Origin: Karstenula rhodostoma CBS 690.94
Lineage: Eukaryota; Ascomycota; Dothideomycetes; Pleosporales; Didymosphaeriaceae
Direction: 5' to 3'
Length of the DNA: 64,000 nt
Assembly: GCA_010093485.1 (NCBI GenBank)
Contig: MU001502.1
Location: forward strand, 1,198,057-1,262,056
The notes beneath the pieces were generated by a model, which did not search any database, had not been told where the DNA came from, and worked only from the letters and a program-made list of their open reading frames with translations. Shown piece by piece: positions 32,179-43,626 of this stretch (the stretch's first letter is position 1; each line of letters starts with the position of its first letter). A program made the translations under genes and the position numbers.

Positions 32179-34381
32179 ATGGATTATTTGAAGCGCTTGA
32201 TCGCTCACTACAGCGGCAGCGAAAAACCACCTCCTCAGCCAGAGCCGGAGAGCTCCCTCCAGCGACCAGCGCCTTCACCGGAACAAGCGTATGCTCGTCT
32301 TCAGTGGGATACACATCTTGCTCGCCCGCAACGAGACTACAAGGACTCAGCTCCACCGCCGTCGCCACAACCAGGCCGGTCGCAACACCGTCGCCGTCAT
32401 CGTCACTATCACCACAGGTCCAGAGAGCCGAGGTAAGCAGAGCAAGTATGGAGCAAGTCTGATGCTGATAGAGATCCAGGTCTGGTCGTAGGCGCTCCCC
32501 TGCTCACACCAGGATGCCCGCCGACTCGTTCACCGGGCCATCCTGCAAGGATTTGGTCGAGTTCATGAAGAGTGTCAAAGACATTCCTGTGAAGCACAAG
32601 GATGGTTTCGAAGGCATGTCAGAGAAGGCAATCGAGACGGTGTGTGACGTTGACGCGCTGCATGTGTGGGAGAGCGGCGACGATATCGACGACTTCTTGC
32701 ACCTCACGCAGGTCATCGTGAAGCTGAAGATTGAGGCGGAGAAGCATGAGGGGAGGCGAAGGAAGGAGCCAGCTATGGTCATCATCTCGTCGGAGCAAGG
32801 TATGGCACTCTTTATACAAGCTATGACTACAGAGACTAACGACCTTCAGCGACAGGAAAGAACGGCAGGGACGGTTTCGAGCGGATCTGCGAGGTCGTCC
32901 GCAACTTGATGAAGTCAGACGGCAAGAAGCACCTCGATGACACAGTGTGCGCATTTGACGCTGTCGTTGTCGTCCGTGGCATCGACTATACTTCCTCGAG
33001 CGACAACAAAGCAGCCGTGAAGCGTATCAACACCGCCATTGAGCGGGTCTTCAAGATGCAGCGCCCCTCCGTCAAACAGCTCGTCTGGCACCACGGTCCC
33101 ATTCTCTCTCTCCTCCTCACCTGGATCGACAACACCACCTCCGACCTCCGCTCCGCGCTCACGGCCATCAGCATAACCGCCGCGCTCGACCTCACAGACG
33201 GCGTGAAGCCCTCGCCCTTGGGAAAAGCCAACAAGCAGACCGCCCTCCAGACGCTCGAAGACTACGCAAAGCGCCTCGACATCCCCGTCGTTTTCGTCGA
33301 CCCCGCGAGCCAGCTCATCACCTACGAGTACCTCGCAACATACATGTACTACTGGGCGTACTACATCCACGTGTTCCTGCCGTCGTCCGCGCTGCGCCCG
33401 CACTTCTACGCCGCGCTCGACGCCCTCGTAACATTCTGCTTCCGCCTCCGCGGCGCAAGCGACAGCACCTACGGCGCCTCCACGGTGCGCATGGTGCAGG
33501 AGCACCTCTCGGCCTCCACCGCGCGCCGCTGGGCCAGCACCAGCATCGACCCGTCCTCGTACACCAAAGACCTCTGCCGCGCGACCGCCACAGACGCCCA
33601 GATCCACCACGCAGTGCAGCTGGCCGACTCCCCCTTCGCGCTTCTCTCCCCCATGCCAGGCTACCCGCTGCCGGCCTTCTCCCGCCTGCCCCTCTGCCCG
33701 TCCGACAACCCCGCCGACTCAACAGGCGACTTCTACATCGCAGCCCCCGTCTCCTTCACCCTGCCCACCGGCACCTTCCGCGCCTCGTCATCCTCCCCCT
33801 TCTACGTCCTCCTCCCCCGCGAGGGCAGAGACGTGGATAAAGTCACGGCCTGGATCCAGGGCAGCATGATGGGCGTGCTGGAGCGGTTGCGTCGAGATAA
33901 AGACGTTGTCAGGATCAATAAGAAGGAGACGGAGTTGTATGGGGAGGTGGCGAGGGCTTGTGGGTGGGCGCTGGATGGGTGTCGCGGGAAGATGCCCGAG
34001 GGGGTAGAGGGGAAGGTTAAGTTTGTTAGGGAGAAGGTGCGGAAGGGGACGTTTTGCTATGTTAGTGGGTTGGTGAAGGAGACGGAGGGGTCTCGTCAGA
34101 AGGGGAGGAGTGAGGGTGGATGGCTGGGTGGGCAGGTGGGGTGGGGGGCGCAGGGGGAGACGGGGTGGGTGGATGGAGCGAAGGGGGGGGGGGGGGGGGG
34201 GCGCAGGGGGAGACGGGGTGGGTGGATGGAGCGAAGGCGGGCGCTGGGTGGGGTTAGGCGGTGCGGTGCGGTGCGGTCTTTGTGCTGCGCTGGCTTGCTC
34301 GACTCTGAGAGCTGGCTGGGTTCCTCGTCGAGTGGTTACCTTCTTCTGTGGCAGGGTTTCTTGCTACGCACGGGTTGGTAG
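32179..34381 (+). CDS. Unrecognised fungal protein, low-complexity C-terminus with G tract
   Basis: Exons 32179-32432, 32480-32799 and 32856-34381 join in phase to 699 aa. The first exon is Pro/Arg/His-rich and disordered (residues 20-95). The second begins SGRRRSPAHT and enters a folded acidic/helical region (DLVEFMKSVKDIPVKHKDGFEGM). The third is largely helical (ITYEYLATYMYYWAYYIHVFLP) with a C-terminal mixed segment. Both introns have GT-AG ends and plausible branch sites (CTGAT, GACTAAC). The last ~90 residues come from a G-rich stretch with two copies of a 36-base unit around a 19-base G run, so the true C-terminus is uncertain. I do not recognise a family or a catalytic motif. The start at 32514 would also work but would drop the first exon. 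Confidence 0.6.
34148..34236. repeat. 36-bp repeat pair around a 19-base G tract
   Basis: Units 34148-34183 and 34201-34236 are identical (GCGCAGGGGGAGACGGGGTG...GAAG). Between and overlapping them is an unbroken run of 19 G at 34183-34201. The plus strand holds many G runs and could form G-quadruplexes. The run sits in the coding frame of the preceding gene, so its length sets the downstream reading frame. Confidence 0.9.
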
Positions 34382-34935
34382 ACCGTGATTGGGGTCTGTA
34401 CGGCTTACTACTTCTTCCATGTTTTGCGGCTTCTTACGAGCACTCTCTCGGTTTCCATCACGCTGTGTACGGCTGCAGCTGTGCATCCGCCTGGATGGCG
34501 TGTTCGACCAAAGGGACTCAATGTATAATATAGCACACAATCTGAGCACTCACAGCGCTCACTCCACTCAGTGTTTAAACTTGGAACAGAATCAATATGC
34601 TAAAATACCACGCGAGGCCGAGGAGAAGATAGGTATGTTAGGTTCCCAGCCGCAGTCTGCGTCTGAGTACGCTTCCATACGCTGTGTGTGCCCATCTTCT
34701 AAGCATTCCAGGGCATTGTGATATATGCAAGCTGCAGCCTCTTCGGCTTTACGAGGGCCTGAGGGAAGTCCGCATTGCAGCGATCCGTCGAACACAGGCC
34801 ATGACCATTCCATACCCTCCCAGGACTCGCGACACCGTATTTGGTTTTCATCGAGAGCTTGCTCAGACAATACCCATTCCACACATCTTTGCTAAACGTA
34901 AGATACAATTTGGGTCTAGAAGCGGGATACAATTC
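34382..34935. other. Intergenic region between convergent genes
   Basis: Presumed 3' sequence of both neighbours. No gene seen. Confidence 0.5.
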
Positions 34936-36228
34936 CTAGATCTTAGGCCCCGGCAGCGCGTAGCCGTCGCGGTACTCGACGTCGCGACCGACCACGCTTT
35001 TGAACAGCGTGTCGACGGCGGCAAGAGACTCCGTAGAGCGCTTCGAGCGGATATCCACGACCCAGGCGGTGCTGTCGACGTCGCCGCCGCCGAGGTGCGA
35101 AAAGGACGACGTCCCTTCTTCGGCGGCGGAGTCGGGGTCGTAGTCTGCCTCCTCGGGATCCGGGCCCAGGTTGTGCTCCCAGGACTTTTCTTCCCACGCT
35201 GGGTTCGCCTGGTAGTTGTAGAACTCGAATCGCGGGCCCAGCATGAGGATGGCGTAGCCGCTGGAAACCCCGGCCTGCCGACCCATTGCGTCGTTGAGGA
35301 TATCGGCGCGCGGCATCGAGACGAATTCCTCGGTGGTGCGCATCAGCTTCTCGGGGACCCAGTGTTGGAACGTATCAAGGTCATCCATCATGATGGCCAG
35401 ATACGTGTGCTGTGCCCAGTGTGTCGATCCGTCCGCGTACTGCACCTCGCTCAGGACGACATAGCCGGCGATGTGCTCGGGGAGGATCTGGTGGAACTTG
35501 TCCGCGAAGATGTTCCCGGCAAACGTATCGTACACGGGCTTGGCGTTCTTCTTCAGCGCCGCCTTGATGGTGTCGGTCTTGCCTTCGGCCGCGTCGTAGC
35601 AGTCCTCCGGGTAGATCCAAGTGCGCCAGCCGCCCAACTGAAGAAGAGGAAATTCGGCTGGCTCGACGCGATAGCCTTGCCCCTCGGGGTAGTAGTGTTC
35701 GAGCAGGGCGACGGCTAGCGCTTTGGCTTTCTCGAGGCGGGAGCCGTGCTTCGCTCGTACCTTTGTCATGCGCACTGGGTCGAAGTATTTGGCGTAGTTG
35801 AAACCCTTTGGCCCTGGATAATCATAAGTATCTGGCCGGCAGAAAATATTCTTTATCAACTTACCGATTTCGGATGAAGCTGGAAAGCTTTTGGCGTATG
35901 AGGCGAAGAGTTTTTGGATAGAGGGTATGTGTGTGATCTCGGTGTACTGTGGGTCCTCGTTCGATTGTAGGTCTTGAGGTGGCACTAAGGACTCTGTTGT
36001 CTCGTCCAAATCCAGAGTGGTATCCAGGACCTGGGGCGTTGAAGGGGTGTGCGCTGCACCATCGGGTGCTGGTGTACCCATGACGCTGTCGACCAGTTCG
36101 TGCGCGATTTCTTGGGAGGCTTTCTGGGCGTCTTCCGGTTGATGTGTCGCCATATCAGGCGGGTCGATGTCCATCATCTCGCTAGGCCCGTTATGAGTTG
36201 TGCCAAAATTGATGTTCATATCCGACAT
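34936..36228 (-). CDS. Unrecognised fungal protein, 430 aa
   Basis: Single exon from the ATG at 36228. The first 130 residues are acidic and Pro/Thr-rich, probably disordered. A folded region follows with aromatic-rich blocks: DTYDYPGPKGFNYAKYFDP, QLGGWRTWIYPEDCYDAAEG and THWAQHTYLAIMMDDLDTFQHW. A central segment has GYAILMLGPRFEFYNYQ. The C-terminal part is acidic and ends GYALPGPKI. There is no signal peptide, membrane segment or known catalytic motif. The upstream in-frame extension to 36432 is basic and unlike the rest, so it was not used. Function unknown; similar lengths occur among fungal hypothetical proteins. Confidence 0.65.
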   Translation of the reverse strand: MSDMNINFGTTHNGPSEMMDIDPPDMATHQPEDAQKASQEIAHELVDSVMGTPAPDGAAHTPSTPQVLDTTLDLDETTESLVPPQDLQSNEDPQYTEITHIPSIQKLFASYAKSFPASSEIGKLIKNIFCRPDTYDYPGPKGFNYAKYFDPVRMTKVRAKHGSRLEKAKALAVALLEHYYPEGQGYRVEPAEFPLLQLGGWRTWIYPEDCYDAAEGKTDTIKAALKKNAKPVYDTFAGNIFADKFHQILPEHIAGYVVLSEVQYADGSTHWAQHTYLAIMMDDLDTFQHWVPEKLMRTTEEFVSMPRADILNDAMGRQAGVSSGYAILMLGPRFEFYNYQANPAWEEKSWEHNLGPDPEEADYDPDSAAEEGTSSFSHLGGGDVDSTAWVVDIRSKRSTESLAAVDTLFKSVVGRDVEYRDGYALPGPKI

Positions 36229-36558
36229 CGTTGCTGCGCTTAGGTTGCGGTCGAGGGCGAGTTGATTGGGAGCAGTGGAGGCTCTGCGTGGAGCGGTAGC
36301 TTTATAGACAGAAGACGCGCGCTTCCAATAACATAAAGGGCCTAAGCGTAAGTTGATAATAAAAGACCCGAACGCTTCAGCCAAGTAAGAGGCGGAAGGC
36401 GTTGAAAATGGTATTTGACGAGCCAAAAACAAAGGACACCGTGCGTAGACTCGATGCGATACCCTATGATTGACTACTCGTTCGGGGGCGTTTCTGGTGA
36501 CTGATAGAGATGGGGCCGTAGAAATGGTCGATCTTGTGCGCTCAGTGATTAATTGATG
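36229..36558. other. Intergenic region
   Basis: Short spacer between two minus-strand genes, with promoter sequence for the 430-residue protein. Nothing else seen. Confidence 0.5.
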
Positions 36559-37359
36559 TCAAGTCTCGGATCCGGGAGATGCAGGCGTGGGTTCTTCCGG
36601 CCCAGCTGCAACTTCCTTCTTTGCCTGTTCTCGTGCCTTCCGCTTGACCTTCTTCTCGCGATTTCGTCTCGTGCGCTTCTCGCGGTCTGCCTCCTCCTTT
36701 TCTTGAGCAAGCCGCGCTTGCTCGGCTTGTTTGTTGTTGGTGGCTTGCATCTTCTTGCGCAAAGCAATCCTGCTCTTCTTGCCTTTACGCGTCCTTTTCT
36801 TAGTTTGTTCCTCGACCTCAACAGGCACGGAAGGATGGCCGATGAGGACAGTCTGCTTCAACCCGGCAGGCGTAATCGTGCGCACCTTCCACGGCACCGC
36901 ACAGCCAGGCCATGGTATCTTCGCCATGCTCAACACGTCCGCTCCCGTCACTGCAGCTGCTCTATATTCTTCTCCCTTCTCACTTGTGACTTCGTCCGCG
37001 AAGTAATAGGCTCTGGGTTTTTTTAATCGCAAGCCAGACTCCCCAGACGCTTCTGGCGACGACAGACGGATTTTATGCGACTCGCCGGCTTGCAACGGCC
37101 CGGCAAAGAGCACGAGTTCCGCTTCTTCATCGCTACCGGCGGCATCGTCTCGAACCTCTCCAGCGTGGTTGTCTTGGGTCGTGAAGATAAATTCGCTCTG
37201 AGCGCGGGACCGGAGAAACTCAGTCACGTCAGGATCCGGACTCGACCGGGGCGACGATGCTGGAGACTGAAGCTCTGCTCGGCCAACACTTGAACAATCA
37301 GTCAAGCACTTAGTCGAAGAGCCGGGGAGTGCCTACCTTCTGGCATTCGTGGCGAACAT
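36559..37359 (-). CDS. DUF2011-like fungal protein with basic C-terminus
   Basis: Two exons: a 23-base first exon 37359-37337 (MFATNAR) and 37288-36559, giving 250 aa. The donor is GTAGGC and the acceptor CAAG. The middle contains PRAYYFADEV...VTGADVLSMAKIPWPGCAVPWKV, the pattern I associate with the fungal DUF2011 family. The last 80 residues are a strongly basic and acidic alternating coiled-coil-like tail (KKRTRKGKKSR, REKRTRRNREKKVKRKAREQAKKE), suggesting nuclear or RNA/ribosome association. The function is unknown. The frame of exon 2 alone could start at 37305, but the spliced form supplies a better start and is in phase. The gene is divergent from the sulfide:quinone oxidoreductase gene. 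Confidence 0.65.
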
Positions 37360-38251
37360 GGTGGTGTGTATGCGCGGTGGTGTACGGGAATTTTGGAGCT
37401 TGACGTTGAGCCTCGGATGATCGACGTGCAACCGGTGCCAAGACCGGCATCCCTGACAGTACTCGAGACTGCAGAACTGCCCAGGTCGTGAACTTTCCAC
37501 CCAGACTTGACAACCATCAGTTCCGAATTTCTTACACCTGTACATTGACGAATGTTTTCTGAGAATGAGTCAAGTTCGGCCATGAGCCACACGCAGGCGC
37601 CCAGGAACGGCATCATAGAAGTTTATTACAGTGCACAAGATTACGACTCACTGTCGGGATCAAATGTTCTGAACATGCGATATGAAACGTAAAACTCTCG
37701 AACTGTGGAAAAGCGGCTCCGAACACATCCATCAAGCCATGCCTTCGCACGCACCATACCTCACCAGCGCTATCTCATCGTACCCCTCGATCAAGGTCTC
37801 CATTCGTGTCAGATTGAGCTCTCGTTGCTGTCGCGCTATCCCAACCACGAGGATCTTGTTGTTCTCTCATGTGGATTATCGTTGGCGCAACGTTCAACGC
37901 AAAGAAAAGGCGAGCTGAAGTACTGGGTGATGAACCAACTTAGGGGAGCCTCGAGTTACGCTAACCCGATTCGGACATTATCATCACGCCATCGGCTTAG
38001 TTAGCCACCCAACGGCGCCCATTAAAAAATATCTCCAGCGCAAGCTCGCAATACCCATTCATTGTACAGGCGAATTTTTGTGGTTTTACGGGTGAGAATC
38101 TGGCGAGGGATCCCTTTCGACATCTTTGTGAATCCGCCGTCTAGGATTGGTCCTGACTCACCTGACGCTCCAAATTGAGTAATCTTGGAAGCTTTGTTCC
38201 CACTACACTTAATCCCTCTCCTTTCCTCAACTTCGACATTCGTATCACATC
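37360..38251. promoter_or_regulatory. Divergent upstream region of DUF2011-like gene and sulfide:quinone oxidoreductase
   Basis: 892 bases between divergent genes. There is no gene in it. A leader with CCACTACACTTAATCCCTC precedes the ATG at 38252. Confidence 0.5.
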
Positions 38252-39589
38252 ATGGCGACTCTTCTTCGCGCTTCTGGCGCGTGCCAAAAAGCAGCTTCCG
38301 CTGCCCAAGCTCGGACCTTTGCTTCGGTAGCCCCCGCTGCTGCTTCTTCCCGAAGTCACAAGGTGGTCGTTGTTGGCGGAGGAACAGCAGGAATGACAGT
38401 CAGCCACCAGCTTCTACGGACCGGAAAGTTCACGCAGGATGACATCGCAATTGTGGATCCTGCCGAATGGCATCACTACCAACCTGGATGGACCTTGGTC
38501 GGTGGAGGCTTGAAGAACAAGGAAGACCTACGACAATCTCTCACTGAGCTAGTCGACCCGAAGCTGAAGTTCTACAACGAGCAAGTGGGCGCATTCACAC
38601 CGGAGGAGAATCTTATCACACTAAGCAATGGGGACAAAGTGAACTACGAGCAGCTTGTGGTTGCTCCTGGTATCAATGTCGACACAAGCACCATCAAAGG
38701 TCTCCCCGAGGCCTTGGCTGATCCAAAGTCATTCGTTTCCACAATCTTCAAATACGATACTTGCGACAAGGCATCCAGGAACATCAAGGACTTCAAGAAA
38801 GGCAATGCCATTTTCACCCACCCAGCTGGAGCAATCAAGTGCGCAGGTGCTCCTCAAAAGATTATGTGGTTGGCTTCGGACCATTGGCAGCGCGCAGGGC
38901 TGTACAACTACAACGATCCTGCCTCATCGCCCATCAACATCTCGTTCGCAACCGGTCTCCCCGTCATGTTCGGTGTACCCAAGTACAGCGCTACTCTGGA
39001 AGCATTGCGAAAAGAGAGGAACGTCGAGGGTCTGTTCCAGCACGACCTCGTTGAAATCAACGGCGACACCGCCATCTTTGCGCGTCCTGACGGCGCGGAC
39101 AAAGTCACGAAGAAATTCGATCTATTGCATGCCGTGCCCAAGATGGGCCCGTACGCCTTCGTCAAGAACAGCGCTCTCGCCGACCAAGCCGGCTATGTCG
39201 ATGTAGACCAAGCTACGCTCCAGCACAAGAAGTACGTCAACGTCTGGTCCGCCGGCGATGCGTCCTCTCTCCCGACATCCAAAACTGCCGCCGCCATTAC
39301 CGCCCAAGCTCCCGTCCTAGTCAGCAATCTGCTACGACGTATGAACGGGCAGGAGGTTGAGGCCGGCTATGATGGGTACACGTCATGCCCGTTGTTGACC
39401 GAGTACGGCAAGGTGCTGCTTGCGGAGTTCAAGTATGGCGGTGTACCGAAAGAGACATTTGGGAGGCTGTTTGACCAAGCCACACCCAATAGGGCGTTCT
39501 ATTATCTAAAGAAGGACTTCTTCCCTTGGGTGTACCAAAACTATATGGTCAAGGGTCGATGGGGCGGACCTAGTGGCTTCATCCGGTGA
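38252..39589 (+). CDS. hmt2: Mitochondrial sulfide:quinone oxidoreductase
   Basis: Single exon, 445 aa. The N-terminus (MATLLRASGACQKAASAAQARTF) is an Arg/Ser/Ala-rich mitochondrial targeting sequence. FAD binding is shown by VVVVGGGTAGMT at residues 38-49. The redox cysteines are Cys197 (IKCAGAP) and Cys379 (TSCPLLTEYGK), matching the active-site pair of SQR. A second FAD block lies at VNVWSAGDASSLPTSKTAAA. The enzyme oxidises sulfide at the inner mitochondrial membrane and passes electrons to ubiquinone, detoxifying H2S; fission-yeast Hmt2 also supports cadmium tolerance. The C-terminal amphipathic segment (FFPWVYQNYMVKGRWGG) fits membrane association. Intact. Confidence 0.93.
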   Translation: MATLLRASGACQKAASAAQARTFASVAPAAASSRSHKVVVVGGGTAGMTVSHQLLRTGKFTQDDIAIVDPAEWHHYQPGWTLVGGGLKNKEDLRQSLTELVDPKLKFYNEQVGAFTPEENLITLSNGDKVNYEQLVVAPGINVDTSTIKGLPEALADPKSFVSTIFKYDTCDKASRNIKDFKKGNAIFTHPAGAIKCAGAPQKIMWLASDHWQRAGLYNYNDPASSPINISFATGLPVMFGVPKYSATLEALRKERNVEGLFQHDLVEINGDTAIFARPDGADKVTKKFDLLHAVPKMGPYAFVKNSALADQAGYVDVDQATLQHKKYVNVWSAGDASSLPTSKTAAAITAQAPVLVSNLLRRMNGQEVEAGYDGYTSCPLLTEYGKVLLAEFKYGGVPKETFGRLFDQATPNRAFYYLKKDFFPWVYQNYMVKGRWGGPSGFIR

Positions 39590-40133
39590 AGCGACAACGC
39601 GGTTTTAACACTGTTTACCGGAGTGCAAAACAATTCATCTAAGGCAGGGAGGAAAGCGGGTATCTGGGCAGGTTGGGCATTGAAGATATGTATGGTGTGT
39701 TTGTATGATCAGCCGATGTAAGAGAAGGCCAAAACCTGTCGAGATGCGACAGTTTGAATCTGTTGTTCCGTTGTGATACACCGTAGGCCACTCTACCAAT
39801 GCGAATTAATCAAGAGCCAGAAGCCAAAACCAACTTTTCGCTTTAGCGAGTGGTTCTTATGTTATTATGGTCGAGTGAGGAATTGTAATATACACAGCTG
39901 TTTGCAAAGACGCTATTTTGAAAACTCGGCAACTTCCCATGAAGACCGGTTCTCAAACCCAACAGATATTTGCTCAAACATTTGCCATTCACAGCCCCGT
40001 CGTCAATGCCGAATAGCGCTCGGGTATCATTAGTCCTCCATAAGCCAATGCATCAGCTACCCGCTCTCCTTCTTCATCAACTCCATTACACCATGCTTTG
40101 GTACGATAACGCTAACCACAATTCGATCTGCTT
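39590..40133. other. Intergenic region between convergent genes
   Basis: Presumed 3' sequence of the oxidoreductase and of the lectin-like gene. No gene seen. Confidence 0.5.
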
Positions 40134-41622
40134 TTAATCCGAGAACACAGCACCTTCGTATTCCCACTTCGTTGTATTTTCCAGGCTTATCTTGAAAGAC
40201 TGGATAGTCCCATCGCTCTCTAGCCCCACAAACCGCGGCTCATCGGGGGAGGCTATCAGTGCGCCCGCCGTAAAATTGAACGTAGATGGAGCTTTCGTAA
40301 GCTCGGGCATGGAACTCCCCGTCCATTGTTTCCCTGTTTGATTCGTGTACTGATTGATAAGCAACTGGCTCCCGTCGCTGGCGAGGGATAAAAGAAGGAC
40401 GTCGTTGTTCGACCCTGCATCCGCGTCTTGGGAAGCGGGGATAACAGCGGATGACAATTGCATCGGACTACCATCGGAACCTGTACGTGACCCCTCGACT
40501 CTTGATCCTATATCTGTGTGAGCTAACGCACGGTTTGAGACGTTCGATCTACTCACGAACGCCACTGTTAGGATACCACAGCTTTTCTTGTAACTCTTTC
40601 GGCGTCTGGAGATACAGCTTTGGGACAAATTCTTTGCTGTTGTTCGAGCTTGGCGATCCCGTTGAAGTCATGGTAAGACCTGTCCCCATCTGCACGTCAT
40701 CACCAGTCGTATCCGTGCTCTTTGACCACTGTGCTTGACTCAACGTAACAATTTTACTGCTCGCTGCTTGGTAGGCTACGTGGATCCAATCGGTTTTGCA
40801 CTGGCTTCCATTGCAGGCCACGTTGAATGCTGCAAGTTGCGAGTCCTTTGCTGCAATATGTTTGTTGCTCGACGAGGATAGGCAGCACATGCCCCAGCCC
40901 GTCTTCGCCGTAATTGCACCGGTGACGATCTGCTCAACAGTGTTCTGCTCGGAGATGTAGAACAAAGCGATCATGGAGAATTTTGGCCATGTGTGCAGAC
41001 GCACAGTGGCCGCGAGCGGGGTGCCCCGCTTTGCGGGTATGAATCCCTCGTTGTAGGCGTCGCGCACGTCCATAGTTCCGTTCATGGTGAGATTGACCTT
41101 GGTCCACTTGTGTGTATCCGACTCCCATATGGATGCCATCAAGTCGTTCGTGTTGGCTTGCCAAAAGACGGCGCGGTAGTGGACACCCTCGTCGTCACCA
41201 CTTGTCCAATTCACAGCGGCCAGCCTTGAGTTGCTAAGCACTTGCCGAGCCTTCTCTGGATCGCCTGACTGGGGATCCTGCGTCGGCGTAACATCTTCTG
41301 CTGCGCGTTTTGAGTGTCTCGAGCCCAGAACTCCCCCGACAACGGCACCGACGATGACGGCAATGCCGACCAGAATGCCCAAGATGATAAGTCGCCGCCG
41401 TTTTCTGGGAGAAGAAACCACCTCTTTGTCGCCGGTCATGGGATGGGACGTGGGGACGCCGTGGCCACGAACTACTTCCGGGAAGGAATGGGGATCCAAT
41501 GCTATAGGTTCGCTTGAGTATCCAGGAACCTTATACTTGAACGTATCTTGTTCGCCCTCCTGGAAAACCTCAAGATTGCTAAAGGATTGGTGGTCCTCTG
41601 GTACATGCGCCATCTCTGGCAT
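40134..41622 (-). CDS. Membrane-anchored fucose-lectin-like protein
   Basis: Exons 41622-40557 and 40513-40134 give 481 aa. The N-terminus is cytosolic and acidic (residues 1-70), followed by a basic patch RKRRR and one membrane segment (LIILGILVGIAVIVGAVVGGVLG) ending in KR. The outside part has repeated beta-strand blocks with Trp in strand positions: SRLAAVNWTSGDDEGVHYRAVFWQ, ASIWESDTHKW, KLYLQTPKELQEKLWYPNSG. These resemble the propeller-like fungal fucose-specific lectin fold, and many NxT sites suggest a secreted face. The type II topology is inferred from the positive-inside patch. The intron has a GTGAGT donor and a CACAG acceptor. The ligand is unknown. The start at 41622 is a guess; an earlier ATG (41703) is also in frame. 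Confidence 0.65.
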
Positions 41623-43626
41623 TGATGGTGTGCCGAAGAAAGCGCAGTGTTGCACGGTGGAGGAAGTAGAGCGCACGGCGATCCAGGACAAGTGGGATCC
41701 ATCCTGTTTCATGGAGATCAGGATTGACAGGCTATTCTGAATTTGAATTGTACCCACCTCCACGACGCGACCGACGGGTCGGGTCGCGGAGACCGATGCG
41801 TACTTGGCGGTAGTACACTTCAGGATGAAGGTTATATACACTAGCTACTACGAGCAATGATTACAGCTTTGTAATCCACTCGAGGTATAGTATTATCGTC
41901 CTAAAAGACTGGCACGGAGTATACAGTTGCCGTGTTCCCGAATCGTACCTTGCGCGAGGCCGATTACGGCAATCATTTTCGTATGCCCGGGCCAATCCAA
42001 AGCTCTGCTGCCCGCAGATTAAAGCAGCCAAGACTGGTCTATACGAATAGGGAACTCTTCGCCCCACGGTAGACTGGGCGTTACTCCTGCGCTGTTATTA
42101 AAACCGTAGCGCGAATGCCGAGGTCAGGGTTTTGGGGGCCATACTTCGCCCTCAAGTACGAGGCGCAGCGCAGGCAATGCTCTGGTAATCCTGGTATACA
42201 AGGTATTGGCGCGTCGGTTTAGGACCCTGTAGCGCAAACTTTTATTAAAACAGATAATCTTACTATGGATCAGTGCTTGCGCCAATTAGAACTCTGCGAT
42301 CAATACCCTCAGAGATAAGGCGTAGGGTTTGCGCTACAGGATTCCAAACCTACGCGCCTACACCCTCATTCGAGTTGGAGACATCAAGTCGCTAACACCA
42401 TTTGGCAATCGTAGTACCGCCTTGCAAATGGGCAAAGCACTTAGGCGACAGAGACTTCCACACTATCCGACTGCCAGCGGGCAGTACCCACGACGAATTG
42501 AGAAACTCCGTTGTTTCAAGCTCACGCAGGCACCTCGCAGTAGAGGTATATTCAACAGGACTATTACCACTGGGGCTGTGATGTCCAGAAAACATCCTCC
42601 ACTATATCTGCGGCATTCCTGACCAGTAGCAGACCCCGATTTCTCGACGCGGCTATGAGAGCGCGAGTACCGCTAAATGTCGTGTAGTCGTACCCTGTGG
42701 GGAACATATAAAGTTTTTGGATTTTGCTCGCATCGAAAATAAGGCGTTTTTAATATTTAAGTTATGACCAAGTTATAAGATTGATTCTGTATTGAACCGA
42801 TCCGGAGACTCTCCAGTTGGTAAAGGACCTGGATTGTGCGACGATACTTAGATGTGTGTATCTTGTGTGCCTCTGACACCGTTGCCGCACTTTGTAGTTC
42901 GAGTCAACAATCAGAAAACCACAAAAACCGTTGCCGCACACAATGGTCTCGGTGGTCGCAAAAGGTTGAACAACGAGTGATGTGCGGTGGAGTGTGAAGA
43001 GCAACCATATGAAATATACTTGAGCACTGGTTTATGCCAGTAAGATTTCGCCGACAGTTGTCTAATGCGCAGAATGTTACGTTTTGAAGAGGTGGACATA
43101 ATAAACGGATAGAGGGTAAGTGCTCTGGACGATTAATGTCCTAATCAGCAACATCTCCATGTGGTGAAGTGTATCTGAGTGTAGCAGAACTTGTGCGAAA
43201 TGGACACAGCAACAACGAAATGCACTGTGGACATGTGTACGATGGTTGGAGGCCGAAGCTCGAAGGTGTGATGCGACTTCGGCGATGTCGAGGAAAGCTC
43301 GGCCGATCATCGCACGGAACGGTTGGCGGAAAAACACCGACCGATCCTACGCCATAGTACTCCACAGCCTCGCCATACGCCATACCAAGTCGAATCGCGA
43401 CCATGCCAGTGGTGTTCTCGCGTCGTGGGGCTAATGAATTCCCCGACCGCTGCTGAGAATTCTCCGGAAGTGAGCATTCAAGCGGTTTACGGATCGTCTT
43501 GATTGCAACATTTACATGTGTACGATCGCAATGACCGAGGCCAAGCAAATTACCCGCAAGTACATATAGTAGATATGGCATGGCCTGTCCTTGCCTCGGC
43601 ATCCCTCGTTGTCATCAACTTCAAAG
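41623..43626. other. Intergenic region, 2.0 kb, with foldback element
   Basis: Lies between the lectin-like gene (minus) and the polysaccharide lyase (plus). It contains the 151-bp foldback element at 42208-42358. Short open frames here lack motifs. Confidence 0.6.
42208..42358. mobile_element. Foldback (MITE-like) element with 32-base inverted repeats
   Basis: The arms 42208-42239 and 42327-42358 are reverse complements at 28 of 32 positions, including an unbroken core CCTGTAGCGCAAAC. Three of the four mismatches are transitions. The 87-base loop has no open frame. Terminal inverted repeats on a short non-coding unit fit a MITE; there is no clear target-site duplication. Confidence 0.6.

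Noticed and set aside
32915..33610. Minus-strand frame of 231 codons in the third exon of the unrecognised gene
   Set aside because: It is Gly/Val/Glu-rich and overlaps well-spliced plus-strand coding sequence, so it was judged a shadow.
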